Below, piece by piece: positions 1-8,119 of a DNA stretch of 64,000 nt. Every line of letters starts with the position of its first letter. Position 1 is the first letter of the stretch. The notes below the pieces were generated by a model. The model was not told where the DNA came from. It worked only from the letters and a program-made list of their open reading frames with translations, and did no database searches. The DNA is from Cohnella panacarvi Gsoil 349. Lineage in GTDB: Bacteria; Bacillota; Bacilli; Paenibacillales; Paenibacillaceae. The stretch is taken from NCBI RefSeq assembly GCF_000515335.1, contig NZ_KI911563.1, forward strand, positions 4,014,338 to 4,078,337. Direction: 5' to 3'. Both the position numbers and the translations under genes were made by a program.

Positions 1-1275
1 AGCGTCCTCTGCGTATTCGACGGCATATACGCGGATATCGGCGACGAGCAGAGCATCGAGCAGAGCTTAAGCACGTTCTCCAGCCATATGACGAATTTGA
101 TCTCGATGCTCGGCCAAGTCACTTCCCGAAGTCTCGTGCTGCTGGACGAAGTCGGCGCGGGAACCGATCCGGCGGAAGGCTCGGCTTTGGCGATCGCGAT
201 TCTGGAGCATTTGCACCGCATCGGGTGCCGTATGATCGCGACGACGCACTACAGCGAATTGAAAGCATACGCGTATAACCGCGAAGGAATCATTAACGCC
301 AGCATGGAGTTCGACGTGGCCACGCTGCGTCCGACGTACAGGCTGCTCGTGGGCGTGCCGGGCCGAAGCAACGCGTTCGCGATCGCGGAGCGGCTCGGCT
401 TGCCGAAAAGCATCATCGAGCACGCGCGAGGCGAAGTCAGCGAAGACGAGCTGAAGGTCGATACGATGATCGCGTCGCTCGAGCAGGATCGCCGCACGGC
501 GGAGTCCGAGCGCAAGCTGGCGGAACGGCTGCGGCTTGACGTCGAGAAGCTGCAGCAGCAAATCGCCGACGAGCGCGCGAAGTTCCAGGAACAGAAAGCG
601 AAGCTTATGGACGAGGCGCGGGAGCAGGCAAGACTTTCCGTTGCCAAGGCCAAGCGCGAAGCCGAGGACATTATCGCCGAGCTTCGTCAGCTAGCCCAGG
701 ACGAGGGCGCGTCGGTCAAGGAGCACAAGCTGATCGAAGCCCGCAAGAAGCTCGAGGACGCGATCCCCGCTCCCGCGGAGAGAGCGTCGCGCGCCGCGGC
801 GGGAGGCAAAGCGGTCAAGATCGAGCCGGGAGACGAAGTGAAGGTGCTCAGCTTAGGCGGGCAACGCGGCCATGTCGTCGAATTGTCCGGCAACCAAGAA
901 GCGGTCGTGCAGCTTGGCATCATGAAGATGAAAGTCGCTTTGGCCGATCTCGATCCGGTGCGCCAGCAAGCTTCCGCCAAGACGAAGCAGCAGGCGCAAG
1001 CGACCGTCGTCAAGCGCTCCCGGGACGAGAATATCCGGACGGAGCTTGATCTTCGCGGGACGACGCTGGACGAGGCGATCCTGGAAGTCGATCGGTTCCT
1101 CGACGAAGCGTTCCTGTCCAACCTCGGGCAAGTGTACGTCATTCATGGCAAAGGCACGGGCGCGCTCCGAACGGGCATCCAAGAATTTCTGCGCCGGCAT
1201 AAGCATGTCAAGAGCTACCGCATCGGCAGTTTCGGCGAAGGCGGAGCGGGGGTTACCGTAGCAGAACTCCATTGA
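1..1275 (+). CDS. mutS2: MutS2 endonuclease/ribosome-rescue ATPase, 5'-truncated by window edge
   Basis: The reading frame is open from base 1, so only the C-terminal 424 residues are present. It begins inside the MutS-family ATPase domain: a DIGDEQS-type segment, then the Walker B-like LLDEVGAGTDP near residue 50 and the TTHYSELK switch near residue 82. A long charged coiled-coil region (about 140-240) follows, then a C-terminal Smr nuclease domain with LDLRGTTLDEA and HGKGTGALR in the last 80 residues. In Firmicutes MutS2 splits collided ribosomes and suppresses recombination; it lacks the mismatch-binding domain of MutS1. The next gene starts 17 bp downstream, so they are probably co-transcribed. 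Confidence 0.95.
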   Translation, partial: SVLCVFDGIYADIGDEQSIEQSLSTFSSHMTNLISMLGQVTSRSLVLLDEVGAGTDPAEGSALAIAILEHLHRIGCRMIATTHYSELKAYAYNREGIINASMEFDVATLRPTYRLLVGVPGRSNAFAIAERLGLPKSIIEHARGEVSEDELKVDTMIASLEQDRRTAESERKLAERLRLDVEKLQQQIADERAKFQEQKAKLMDEAREQARLSVAKAKREAEDIIAELRQLAQDEGASVKEHKLIEARKKLEDAIPAPAERASRAAAGGKAVKIEPGDEVKVLSLGGQRGHVVELSGNQEAVVQLGIMKMKVALADLDPVRQQASAKTKQQAQATVVKRSRDENIRTELDLRGTTLDEAILEVDRFLDEAFLSNLGQVYVIHGKGTGALRTGIQEFLRRHKHVKSYRIGSFGEGGAGVTVAELH

Positions 1276-1292
1276 CGGGAGCGTGATCGTTC

Positions 1293-1712
1293 ATGCAGGG
1301 CGTCGTCGATAAAATGATGTCGCAGCCTTATACCGCGGTGTTGGCTTATTTCTCGGTCGGCATCTTGGCTTTGATCGTCTTCCTGTCGGCGTTCGAATGG
1401 GTGACGAAATACGACGGCTGGGACGAAATTCGTAAAGGCAACGTAGCAGTGGCGATGGCGACGGGGGGTAAAATTTTCGGCATCTGCAATATTTTTCGGT
1501 TTTCGATCGAAGCGAACGATTCGATATACGAGAGCATGGTATGGGCATCGCTCGGTTTCGTGCTTTTGCTCGCCGCTTATTTTCTGTTCGAATTTTTAAC
1601 GCCGGTGTTCCGGATCGATGAGGAAATCGCCAAGGATAACCGCGCGGTCGGCTTGCTCGCTATGGTCTTATCGGTATCGCTTTCATATATTATTGGCGCG
1701 GCCGTTGGTTGA
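1293..1712 (+). CDS. DUF350 family membrane protein
   Basis: 139 residues with about four hydrophobic segments (residues 15-35, 50-70, 82-100 and 118-138) and a short charged loop between the third and fourth. The pattern, including the RKGNVAVAMATGGKIFG stretch, is typical of the DUF350 (YjfL) family of small membrane proteins, whose biochemical role is not established. It lies between mutS2 and a tiny membrane ORF, all on one strand and closely spaced. The family call comes from sequence resemblance; no function is inferred. Confidence 0.75.
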   Translation: MQGVVDKMMSQPYTAVLAYFSVGILALIVFLSAFEWVTKYDGWDEIRKGNVAVAMATGGKIFGICNIFRFSIEANDSIYESMVWASLGFVLLLAAYFLFEFLTPVFRIDEEIAKDNRAVGLLAMVLSVSLSYIIGAAVG

Positions 1713-1725
1713 TCGGAGGATTAAT

Positions 1726-1809
1726 ATGAAGTATTTATGGGGAACTTTGCTGGCGCTTGCGCTGCTGTTCGTGGCGATCGGCGTTATATATTGGGTAAAT
1801 ATAGACTGA
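1726..1809 (+). CDS. Single-pass membrane microprotein (27 aa)
   Basis: ATG at 1726 is preceded by a strong Shine-Dalgarno CGGAGGA ending 5 bp upstream. The frame encodes 27 residues, almost entirely one hydrophobic helix (WGTLLALALLFVAIGVIYW) with a short Met-Lys N-terminus and an NID C-terminus, then TGA. It sits 13 bp after the DUF350 gene and 17 bp before the zinc-ribbon gene, in an apparent operon. I do not recognise a family. The ribosome site and clean transmembrane composition argue that it is real. Confidence 0.6.
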   Translation: MKYLWGTLLALALLFVAIGVIYWVNID

Positions 1810-1826
1810 TGGAGGCTTAATCGATT

Positions 1827-2360
1827 ATGGCTGTTACGCTATGTCCGTGGTGCCAGAGCGAAATCCCGCTCGAAGAAGGGCAGGAGCCCGACAAGTATTG
1901 TCCGGTGTGCGAGAACGAGCTTGACGGCTACCGGACGCTGACGCTTGATATCGGCGACGAGGAAGAAGAGGAGCTTCGGCGCGAATCGTTGCGGGACGAT
2001 GAGGAAGAGGAAGAGGAAGAAGAAGAATCATGGGACGATGCGCTTTCGTTCAGGGAGAGCGGACCGGAGGGGCTGCTGCTGGAGGAGTCCGTCGAAAAGG
2101 TGCTGGACGAGCAGGAGCTTGTGCCCGAATGTCCGAACTGTCGGGAATATATGGTGGAAGCGGGAGAGCAGCAGGTTGCGGCGGGGCAATTCAAACCGAG
2201 AGTGCCGCAGTCGTTAGGAGAGCCGGTGCTGGAAGCGCCGTTCGCCCTTACGCTCTACGTGTGCCCGGCGTGCTTTACGGTTCAAACTCAGCTTGCCGAG
2301 AACGGCCGCGAGCAGATGATTCGGCGTCTGAGCGCGCAAGCTGAAGCATCAGAGAGATAG
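1827..2360 (+). CDS. Acidic zinc-ribbon protein, function unknown
   Basis: 177 residues. The N-terminus carries two CxxC pairs (CPWC near residue 6, CPVC near 26). The middle (about 45-75) is an extremely acidic Glu/Asp tract. Two more CxxC pairs follow (CPNC near 99 and CPAC near 149), so it could bind two zinc ions through split ribbons. No catalytic motif is visible. It lies in the mutS2 downstream run and ends 12 bp before the cysteine synthase gene. The acidic tract suggests a soluble protein-binding adaptor, which is only an inference. Confidence 0.65.
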   Translation: MAVTLCPWCQSEIPLEEGQEPDKYCPVCENELDGYRTLTLDIGDEEEEELRRESLRDDEEEEEEEEESWDDALSFRESGPEGLLLEESVEKVLDEQELVPECPNCREYMVEAGEQQVAAGQFKPRVPQSLGEPVLEAPFALTLYVCPACFTVQTQLAENGREQMIRRLSAQAEASER

Positions 2361-2372
2361 AGGGCAATCGAC

Positions 2373-3290
2373 ATGACTAAAATCGTACGCTCCGTTACGG
2401 AGCTTATCGGCAATACGCCCGCGGTCGCGTTGCAGCGGTTGACGGGGCCGGAGCACGCGCAAGTGCTGGTCAAGCTGGAGAAAATGAACCCGAGCGGGAG
2501 CGTGAAGGACCGGGCGGCGCTCGGCCTTATGAACGACGCGGAAGCCAGGGGACTCATCGCACCCGGCAGCGTCATCATCGAACCGACGAGCGGCAACACC
2601 GGCATCGGCCTCGCGATGAACGCGGCGGCCAGAGGTTATCGGCTGATTCTGGTCATGCCGGACAATATGACGAAGGAACGGATCGCCTTATTGCGGGGCT
2701 ACGGCGCGGAAGTCGTGCTGACGCCGGCCGCGGAACGCATGCCCGGCGCGATCGCCAAAGCAAAGCAACTGCTGGCGGAGCATCCGGGAAGCTTCATGCC
2801 GAATCAGTTCGACAATCCGGCGAATCCGAACATCCATCGCACGACGACGGCGCTCGAAATTATCGAGCAGACCGAAGGACGGTTGGACGCTTTCGTAGCG
2901 ACGGCCGGGACAGGCGGTACGATTACGGGTACGGGCGAAGTGTTGAAGGAAAAGCTGCCCGGCTTATACGTGGCCGTCGTCGAACCGGCAGGCTCTCCGG
3001 TGCTGTCCGGCGGCGAACCGGGTCCGCATAAGCTGGTCGGGACGAGTCCGGGTTTCGTTCCCGCGATTCTGAACACGTCGGTATACGACGAGATCGTGCA
3101 GGTGACGGATCAGGACGCGATCGGGACGATGCGCGAGCTGGCAAGACGCGAAGGGCTGCTCGTCGGCCCGTCGTCGGGCGCTTCCGTGTGGGCGGCGCTG
3201 CGGATCGCCCGCAAGCTCGGTCCGGGCAAACGCGTGCTCTGCATCGCGCCGGATACCGGCGAGCGCTACTTGAGCATGAATATATTCTAG
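2373..3290 (+). CDS. cysK: Cysteine synthase (O-acetylserine thiol-lyase), CysK/CysM type
   Basis: 305 residues of a fold-type II PLP enzyme that makes cysteine from O-acetylserine and sulfide. The Schiff-base lysine is in SGSVKDRA (about K45), the substrate-binding loop is PTSGNTG (about 71-76), the glycine-rich phosphate clamp is GTGGTITGTG (about 180), and the C-terminal VGPSSGAS supplies the PLP pyridine-nitrogen serine. Length fits CysK/CysM; there is no CBS domain, so it is not a cystathionine beta-synthase of the eukaryotic type. It fits with the sulfate transporter at 52-55 kb and the methionine operon at 17-20 kb. Array A begins 57 bp after its stop. Confidence 0.9.
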   Translation: MTKIVRSVTELIGNTPAVALQRLTGPEHAQVLVKLEKMNPSGSVKDRAALGLMNDAEARGLIAPGSVIIEPTSGNTGIGLAMNAAARGYRLILVMPDNMTKERIALLRGYGAEVVLTPAAERMPGAIAKAKQLLAEHPGSFMPNQFDNPANPNIHRTTTALEIIEQTEGRLDAFVATAGTGGTITGTGEVLKEKLPGLYVAVVEPAGSPVLSGGEPGPHKLVGTSPGFVPAILNTSVYDEIVQVTDQDAIGTMRELARREGLLVGPSSGASVWAALRIARKLGPGKRVLCIAPDTGERYLSMNIF

Positions 3291-3346
3291 GTAAACGAAT
3301 GATTTACCTGATATTCGTCGGCAACGACATAGGCATGTTAGACAAT

Positions 3347-3805
3347 GTGGTGCGGGTGCGGCGAGTTAGGCCCAAGGTTGTCGCAGAGAGCGACAAAGTG
3401 GTGCGGATGCGGCGAGGTAAGCCCAAGATTGTCGCGGAGAGCGACAAAGTGGTGCGGGTGCGGCGAGGTAAGCCCAAGATTGTCGCGGAGAGCGACAAAG
3501 TGGTGCGGATGCGGCGAGGTAAGCCCAAGATTGTCGCGGAGAGCGACAAAGTGGTGCGGATGCGGCGAGGTAAGCCCAAGATTGTCGCGGAGAGCGACAA
3601 AGTGGTGCGGGTGCGACGAGCTAGGCCCAAGATTGTCGCGGAGAGCGACAAAGTGGTGCGGATGCGGCGAGTTAGGCCCAAGATTGTCGCGGAGAGCGAC
3701 AAAGTGGTGCGGATGCGGCGAGGTAAGCCCAAGATTGTCGCGGAGAGCGACAAAGTGGTGCGGGTGCGGCGAGTTAGGCCCAAGATTGTCGCGGAGAGCG
3801 ACAAA
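3347..3805. repeat. Array A: nine tandem 51-bp units with internal palindrome
   Basis: Units start at 3347, 3398, 3449, 3500, 3551, 3602, 3653, 3704 and 3755, exactly 51 bp apart, with a partial tenth start at 3806. Units differ at a few positions (GGTAAGCCC versus GTTAGGCCC, GGATGCGG versus GGGTGCGG). Each contains TTGTCGC-GGAGA-GCGACAA, a perfect 7-bp stem with a 5-nt loop; the first unit has a changed loop. Because 51 is a multiple of three, several frames on both strands stay open through it, but none has a convincing start. I treat it as intergenic. The remaining parts of the 3291-4035 gap hold AT-rich spacer and the upstream region of the next gene. Confidence 0.95.
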
Positions 3806-4035
3806 GTGGCAGTCCAGACAGAGCGACAACAAGATAAACGAATAGAGCATAATAACCTTATGATGCAGTGCAACTTCTTTCTCCAACAATCGCCGCCGAA
3901 GGAATTCAGGTTCAAGTCAAACTTTAATTTCCATATCGTGAAGGCGTTCGCGAAGCAGATTGCCGAGCGGACTTTTTTGCTTTCCATCAAGCCTGTTTGT
4001 GATGTAATATGGAGAGTAATTCAGGAGGGATCGCG

Positions 4036-4527
4036 ATGAACCAACTTAAACTCAGCATCTTGGATCTACTCAAGGAAGACGCCAGATTGTCCGCAGCCAC
4101 TATCGCAACGATGCTGGGCGCGGCGGAAGCCGACGTTACTTCCGCGATCGCAGAGATGGAACAAGAGCACGTGATCGTCAAATACGCGACGGTCGTCAAT
4201 TGGAGCAAAGTCAGCGACGAGACGGTTACCGCGTTGATCGAAGTCGAGTGCACGCCGGAAAGAGGCCGCGGCTTCGAAAGCATCGCGGAGCGCATCTACT
4301 TGTACCCGGAAGTGAAATCGGTGTTCCTGATGTCGGGCGCGTACGATCTGTGCGTCGAGATCGAAGGGAAAAACTTGAAGGAAGTCGCCTCGTTCGTCTC
4401 CAACAAGCTCTCGACGATTGAATCGGTGATTTCGACCAAAACCTTTTTCATCCTTAAAAAATACAAACAAGACGGCATCGTGTTCGAGGAGTTCGAAGAC
4501 GATCATCGGATGCCGGTATCCCCGTAA
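4036..4527 (+). CDS. Lrp/AsnC family transcriptional regulator
   Basis: 163 residues. The N-terminal 60 form an AsnC-type helix-turn-helix (LKLSILDLLKEDARLS) and residues 65-150 match the ligand-binding RAM domain. Start chosen at 4036 because CAGGAGGGATCGCG precedes it at ideal spacing. The next gene, 33 bp downstream, is a class I aminotransferase; the same regulator-aminotransferase pair occurs in Bacillus as yugG-yugH. This suggests autoregulation and control of amino-acid transamination in response to an amino-acid ligand. The effector cannot be read from sequence. Confidence 0.85.
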   Translation: MNQLKLSILDLLKEDARLSAATIATMLGAAEADVTSAIAEMEQEHVIVKYATVVNWSKVSDETVTALIEVECTPERGRGFESIAERIYLYPEVKSVFLMSGAYDLCVEIEGKNLKEVASFVSNKLSTIESVISTKTFFILKKYKQDGIVFEEFEDDHRMPVSP

Positions 4528-4560
4528 ACGGGCAGCCTAAACGAAAAGGAAGTCGTCCCC

Positions 4561-5793
4561 ATGATAAAAAACGAAGAAAAGCCGCAAATGCAGGTTGAAC
4601 GGTCGGCAGCGAGCGGCATGCAGCATCATCTGGCCGCCAGCGCGCGCGCCATTCCTCCGTCGGGCATCCGGCGATTCTTTGATTTGGTCAGCGCGAGCAA
4701 AGACAAGGACATCATCACGCTCGGCGTCGGCGAGCCCGACTTCGTTACGCCTTGGCGGGTTAGGGACGCCGCGGTGTACGCGCTCGAGAAGGGGAAAACG
4801 CAATACACTTCCAACGCGGGCATGCCGGAGCTGCGCGAAGCGATCGCCGGTTATTTGCAAAGCGGATTCAACGTGAAATACGATCCGGCGAACGAAATTC
4901 TCGTGACGGTCGGCGGCAGCGAAGGCATCGACCTAGCGCTGCGGGCGCTGATCGAGCCGGGCGACGAAATTCTGATTCCCGAGCCTTGTTACGTCTCCTA
5001 TTCGCCGATCACGACGCTCGGCGGCGGGGTGCACGTCGGGATCGAGACGTTCGCGGAGGATCAGTTCAAGCTGACGGCGGAAAGCCTGCGAGCGGCGATC
5101 ACGCCTAAATCGAAGGTGCTCATCCTTTGTTATCCGAGCAATCCGACCGGCGCGATCATGACGTACGAGGATTTGCTGCCGATCGCCAAGATCGTGGAGG
5201 AGCACGATCTGATCGTCATCTCCGACGAGATTTACGCGGAGCTCACTTTTACCGGCCAGAAGCATGTCAGCTTCGCCTCGCTGCCGGGAATGAAGGACCG
5301 GACGATACTCGTCAGCGGTTTTTCCAAGGCGTTCGCGATGACGGGCTGGCGGATGGGCTATGCTTGCGGACATCCGGATCTGATCGGGGCGATGCTCCGT
5401 ATCCATCAATACACGATCATGTGCGCTCCGATCATGGGCCAGGTCGCCGCTTTGGAATCGCTCACCAAGGGCGGTCTGGAGGAGAAGGACCGCATGATGG
5501 AGTCGTACAACCAACGCAGGCGTCTCGTCGTGCAAGGCTTCCGGGATATGGGGCTGGAGTGTCACGAGCCGCAAGGCGCCTTCTATGCTTTCCCGTCGAT
5601 CAGATCCACGGGGCTTACGTCCGAGCAATTCGCCGAACGGCTCGTACTCGAAGCGAAGGTGGCGGCCGTTCCGGGCAACGTCTTCGGCAAAGGCGGAGAA
5701 GGGTTCCTGCGCTGCTGCTACGCGACTTCCGTGGCTCAATTGAACGAAGCGCTGGAACGGATTCATGCATTTTTAAGAAAATTGGAATCCTAA
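4561..5793 (+). CDS. Class I/II PLP aminotransferase (YugH/AlaT-like)
   Basis: 410 residues, fold-type I. Visible motifs: the SNAGMPELREA segment near residue 83, CYPSNPTG near 193, SDEIYAEL near 222, and the Schiff-base lysine in SGFSKAFAMTGWRMGY near residue 255. These match the PatA/AlaT/AspC group, which moves amino groups between alanine or aspartate and 2-oxoglutarate. ATG at 4561 lies 10 bp after an AAAGGAAG site. The gene directly follows an Lrp-family regulator and is probably its target. Exact substrate uncertain. Confidence 0.88.
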   Translation: MIKNEEKPQMQVERSAASGMQHHLAASARAIPPSGIRRFFDLVSASKDKDIITLGVGEPDFVTPWRVRDAAVYALEKGKTQYTSNAGMPELREAIAGYLQSGFNVKYDPANEILVTVGGSEGIDLALRALIEPGDEILIPEPCYVSYSPITTLGGGVHVGIETFAEDQFKLTAESLRAAITPKSKVLILCYPSNPTGAIMTYEDLLPIAKIVEEHDLIVISDEIYAELTFTGQKHVSFASLPGMKDRTILVSGFSKAFAMTGWRMGYACGHPDLIGAMLRIHQYTIMCAPIMGQVAALESLTKGGLEEKDRMMESYNQRRRLVVQGFRDMGLECHEPQGAFYAFPSIRSTGLTSEQFAERLVLEAKVAAVPGNVFGKGGEGFLRCCYATSVAQLNEALERIHAFLRKLES

Positions 5794-5887
5794 CGCATTC
5801 GAGCCAACAATGGGTGTTCAAGGGCGAGCTGATCTGCTATACTAAACCATGTTTTGTGTCATCCTGCAGACGAGGGGGAGTAGGAAC

Positions 5888-6079
5888 ATGGAAGCGGCGG
5901 AGCATGACAGTGCGATGCATAAGCAATGGCTGTCGGAAGAGATCGACGAGCTGCGTCAGCGGATGTCCGATACGTTCATGCGCGAGCTGTCCCTTACTGC
6001 GGAACGAGTCATGGAGATCAGTCGCCAGCTTGACGATAAAATCAACGAATATATGAAGCAATCCGCCCGTACATCATAA
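5888..6079 (+). CDS. Spo0E-like aspartyl-phosphate phosphatase
   Basis: 63 residues; ATG at 5888 follows GAGGGGGAGTAGGAAC. The C-terminal half contains EISRQLDDKINEY, matching the S-x-x-LD-x-x-I signature of the Spo0E phosphatases, which form a two-helix hairpin and dephosphorylate Spo0A~P to delay sporulation. Length is typical for the short Spo0E relatives. A rho-independent terminator follows directly, so this is probably a one-gene unit. Which response regulator it acts on is not shown. Confidence 0.75.
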   Translation: MEAAEHDSAMHKQWLSEEIDELRQRMSDTFMRELSLTAERVMEISRQLDDKINEYMKQSARTS

Positions 6080-6086
6080 GGGCCAA

Positions 6087-6119
6087 GGGACTCGGCGAGC
6101 TTTCGCCGGGTCTCTTTTG
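6087..6119 (+). terminator. Rho-independent terminator after Spo0E-like gene
   Basis: GGGAC-T-CGGCGA, loop GCT, TTCGCCG-G-GTCTC, then TTTT: a stem of about 11 pairs with one mismatch, 8 bp after the stop codon. Confidence 0.8.
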
Positions 6120-6179
6120 CAAGCGGGCGATTGTGCTATAGTTAGGCTATCGAGTAACGAACGCGGGGGGTTAACGGGG

Positions 6180-6758
6180 ATGAGAATTTATACGAGAACG
6201 GGCGATGAGGGCAAAACGTCGGTCATCGGAGCGCGGGTGGCGAAGGACGACGCACGCGTGGAAGCTTACGGAACGATCGACGAGCTTAATGCGGCCGTCG
6301 GACAAGCGGCGGCCATCATCGGAAGGGACAACGACGGACATTGGAACGACATGCTCGCGCAGCTAACGGTTATACAGCACGAGCTGTTCGATTGCGGGTC
6401 GGATTTAAGCTATGCGTCGCCGGTACACGAGAAAATGAAAGTGACGGACGAAATGGCTGCCCAATTGGAGCAATGGATCGATCGGTACTCGGATCAAACG
6501 CCGCCTCTCGCGCGGTTCATTCTCCCCGGCGGGAGCGAGCAGGCAGCGGCGCTGCACGTCTGCCGGACCGTCTGCCGCCGCGCGGAGCGAAGAGTTGTCG
6601 CGCTCGCGGCGGTGCAACCGTGCCCGCAGCCGGTCGTCAAGTACGTGAATCGGCTGTCCGATTATTTCTTTGCCGCCGCTCGCGCGGCGAACGCGCTGCT
6701 CGGGACGCAGGACGTCGAGTATGAACGCGGCGCGATCGTATTCAGACGGAGGTCGTAG
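6180..6758 (+). CDS. Cob(I)alamin adenosyltransferase, PduO/MMAB type
   Basis: 192 residues. The N-terminal MRIYTRTGDEGKTS is the conserved ATP-binding loop of PduO-type adenosyltransferases; further on are EAYGTIDELNAAVG near residue 30, the DLSYASP region and the VCRRAERRVVAL helix near residue 132. It transfers the adenosyl group of ATP to cob(I)alamin to give coenzyme B12. ATG at 6180 was chosen over the upstream GTG because the glycine-threonine loop must lie near the N-terminus. It starts a run of four tightly packed genes (6180-9342). Confidence 0.92.
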   Translation: MRIYTRTGDEGKTSVIGARVAKDDARVEAYGTIDELNAAVGQAAAIIGRDNDGHWNDMLAQLTVIQHELFDCGSDLSYASPVHEKMKVTDEMAAQLEQWIDRYSDQTPPLARFILPGGSEQAAALHVCRTVCRRAERRVVALAAVQPCPQPVVKYVNRLSDYFFAAARAANALLGTQDVEYERGAIVFRRRS

Positions 6759-6761
6759 CTA

Positions 6762-7742
6762 GTGTCGGGCGAACAGTCTACGGAGTATTACACCCCGCTC
6801 GTATTCGTCGCTGAAGCCTCGGACGAGGGCCGAAACCTGCGCGATGTGCTGCGCAAGCGGATCGGCATCTCGAGGCGGCTGATGATACGCCTTAAGACGT
6901 CGGAGGAAGGGTTGACCGTCAACGGCGCGAAAGCGATGCCTTACGACAAGGTGTCCGCGGGAGACGTCATCGAACTCCGGATGGAGACGGAGACGTCGGA
7001 CGATATCATGCCGCAGGAGATGGAGATCGATATCGCCTATGAGGACGAGCATATTCTCGTCGTTAATAAACCGGCCGGGGTGATCGTTCATCCGACGACG
7101 GGACGGTATCTGAACACGCTCGCCAACGGGATCGTACACTACTGGCAGACACGAGGCGAACGCGTGCGGTTTCGCCCGGTCAATCGGCTGGACGAGCATA
7201 CGTCCGGCCTTATCATCGTCGCGAAGCACAAGTACGCGCACATGCAGCTCGCCGCGCAGATGACGGAGGACAAGATCGACAAGCGATATCGGGCTTACGC
7301 GTACGGCCGTCCGCCCGAGCCGAAAGGCGAGATCAATAAGCCGATCGGACGTCAGGACGAGGACCCGCATCGGCGCGTCGTGCGCGAGGACGGGGCGCGT
7401 TCCTTGACGTTCTACGAAGTGGCCGAAGCCTACGGAGAATTAGCATGCGCGCTCGACATTCGCCTCGGAACGGGACGCACCCACCAGATTCGCGTTCATA
7501 TGACGTCGATCGGATGTCCTCTTATCGGAGACGGCTATTATACGGTGGAACGATGGAACGATTCGCCGCTGGCGGCGCGGCTGTCGGGGGCGATCGACAG
7601 GCAGGCGCTTCATGCGATTAGCCTTGGTTTCGACCATCCGGTAACCGGCGAGCGATTGCATCTTGCGGCGGCGTTGCCGGACGACTTGCAGCGGCTTGAA
7701 AGGGAGCTGCGCAACATGGGAGAGGAGCACTTACGCACATGA
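6762..7742 (+). CDS. RluA-family RNA pseudouridine synthase
   Basis: 326 residues; GTG start at 6762, 10 bp after GGAGG inside the previous gene's end. Residues 15-85 resemble an S4-like RNA-binding domain (ISRRLMIRLKTSEEGLTVNG). The catalytic motif is NRLDEHTSGL near residue 146, with the nucleophilic aspartate in RLD. LGTGRTHQIRVHM near residue 240 is the second family motif. It isomerises uridine in rRNA or tRNA; the target site is not predictable. The last base pairs overlap the next gene's ATG, implying translational coupling. Confidence 0.9.
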   Translation: MSGEQSTEYYTPLVFVAEASDEGRNLRDVLRKRIGISRRLMIRLKTSEEGLTVNGAKAMPYDKVSAGDVIELRMETETSDDIMPQEMEIDIAYEDEHILVVNKPAGVIVHPTTGRYLNTLANGIVHYWQTRGERVRFRPVNRLDEHTSGLIIVAKHKYAHMQLAAQMTEDKIDKRYRAYAYGRPPEPKGEINKPIGRQDEDPHRRVVREDGARSLTFYEVAEAYGELACALDIRLGTGRTHQIRVHMTSIGCPLIGDGYYTVERWNDSPLAARLSGAIDRQALHAISLGFDHPVTGERLHLAAALPDDLQRLERELRNMGEEHLRT

Positions 7743-8119
7743 CAACTTCTATGGATAAAACCTTGAAAGTATACCATTTACCGGTTTGCAGCACTTGCAA
7801 GCTTGCTAACAAACAGCTGCGGCAAATCGGTTATACGTTGGACGATCAAGATATTCGGGAGCAGCCCCCTACGGTCGATGAGCTGACCGACCTTATCGCG
7901 CTCAGCGGATTGCCGATCGGCAAATGGTTCAATACGTCGGGCGAAGCATACCGCGAGATGGGCTTGAAGGACAAGATGAAGCAGCTTTCCGAATCGGAGA
8001 AGATCAAGCTGCTCGCTTCGAACGGCATGCTGATCAAGCGCCCGGTCGTTAGCGACGGCAAGCGCGTTACGGTCGGCCATCGCGAGCCTGACTTCAGCGC
8101 CGCTTGGGGTGGACGATGA
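7739..8119 (+). CDS. ArsC/Spx-family protein (YusI-like)
   Basis: 126 residues with a thioredoxin-like fold signature: VCSTCKLANKQL near the N-terminus has a CxxC pair, followed by the ArsC-family segment KWFNTSGEAYREMGLKDK near residue 60 and IKRPVV near residue 100. The RPVV loop is where arsenate reductase and Spx relatives carry their basic residues. Its start overlaps the RluA stop (ATGA) and its stop overlaps the next ATG, so it is embedded in a coupled operon. Whether it reduces a substrate or binds RNA polymerase like Spx is undecided; lack of a clear Spx C-terminal RPR signature favours the YusI branch. Confidence 0.78.
   Translation: MTTSMDKTLKVYHLPVCSTCKLANKQLRQIGYTLDDQDIREQPPTVDELTDLIALSGLPIGKWFNTSGEAYREMGLKDKMKQLSESEKIKLLASNGMLIKRPVVSDGKRVTVGHREPDFSAAWGGR

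Noticed and set aside
3347-3805. CRISPR array
   Set aside because: Repeats are directly contiguous with no unique spacers, and no cas genes are present.
3347-3805. Array of Spo0A boxes (TTTGTCGAA-like)
   Set aside because: Each unit reads TTTGTCGCT on the minus strand, two bases off the consensus at key positions, and the hairpin symmetry explains the match better.
3188-4039. Long open frames through array A on both strands, such as a 17-residue repeat protein
   Set aside because: The 51-bp unit is a multiple of three, so frames stay open automatically. None of the frames has a ribosome site, and the plus-strand one overlaps the cysteine synthase gene.
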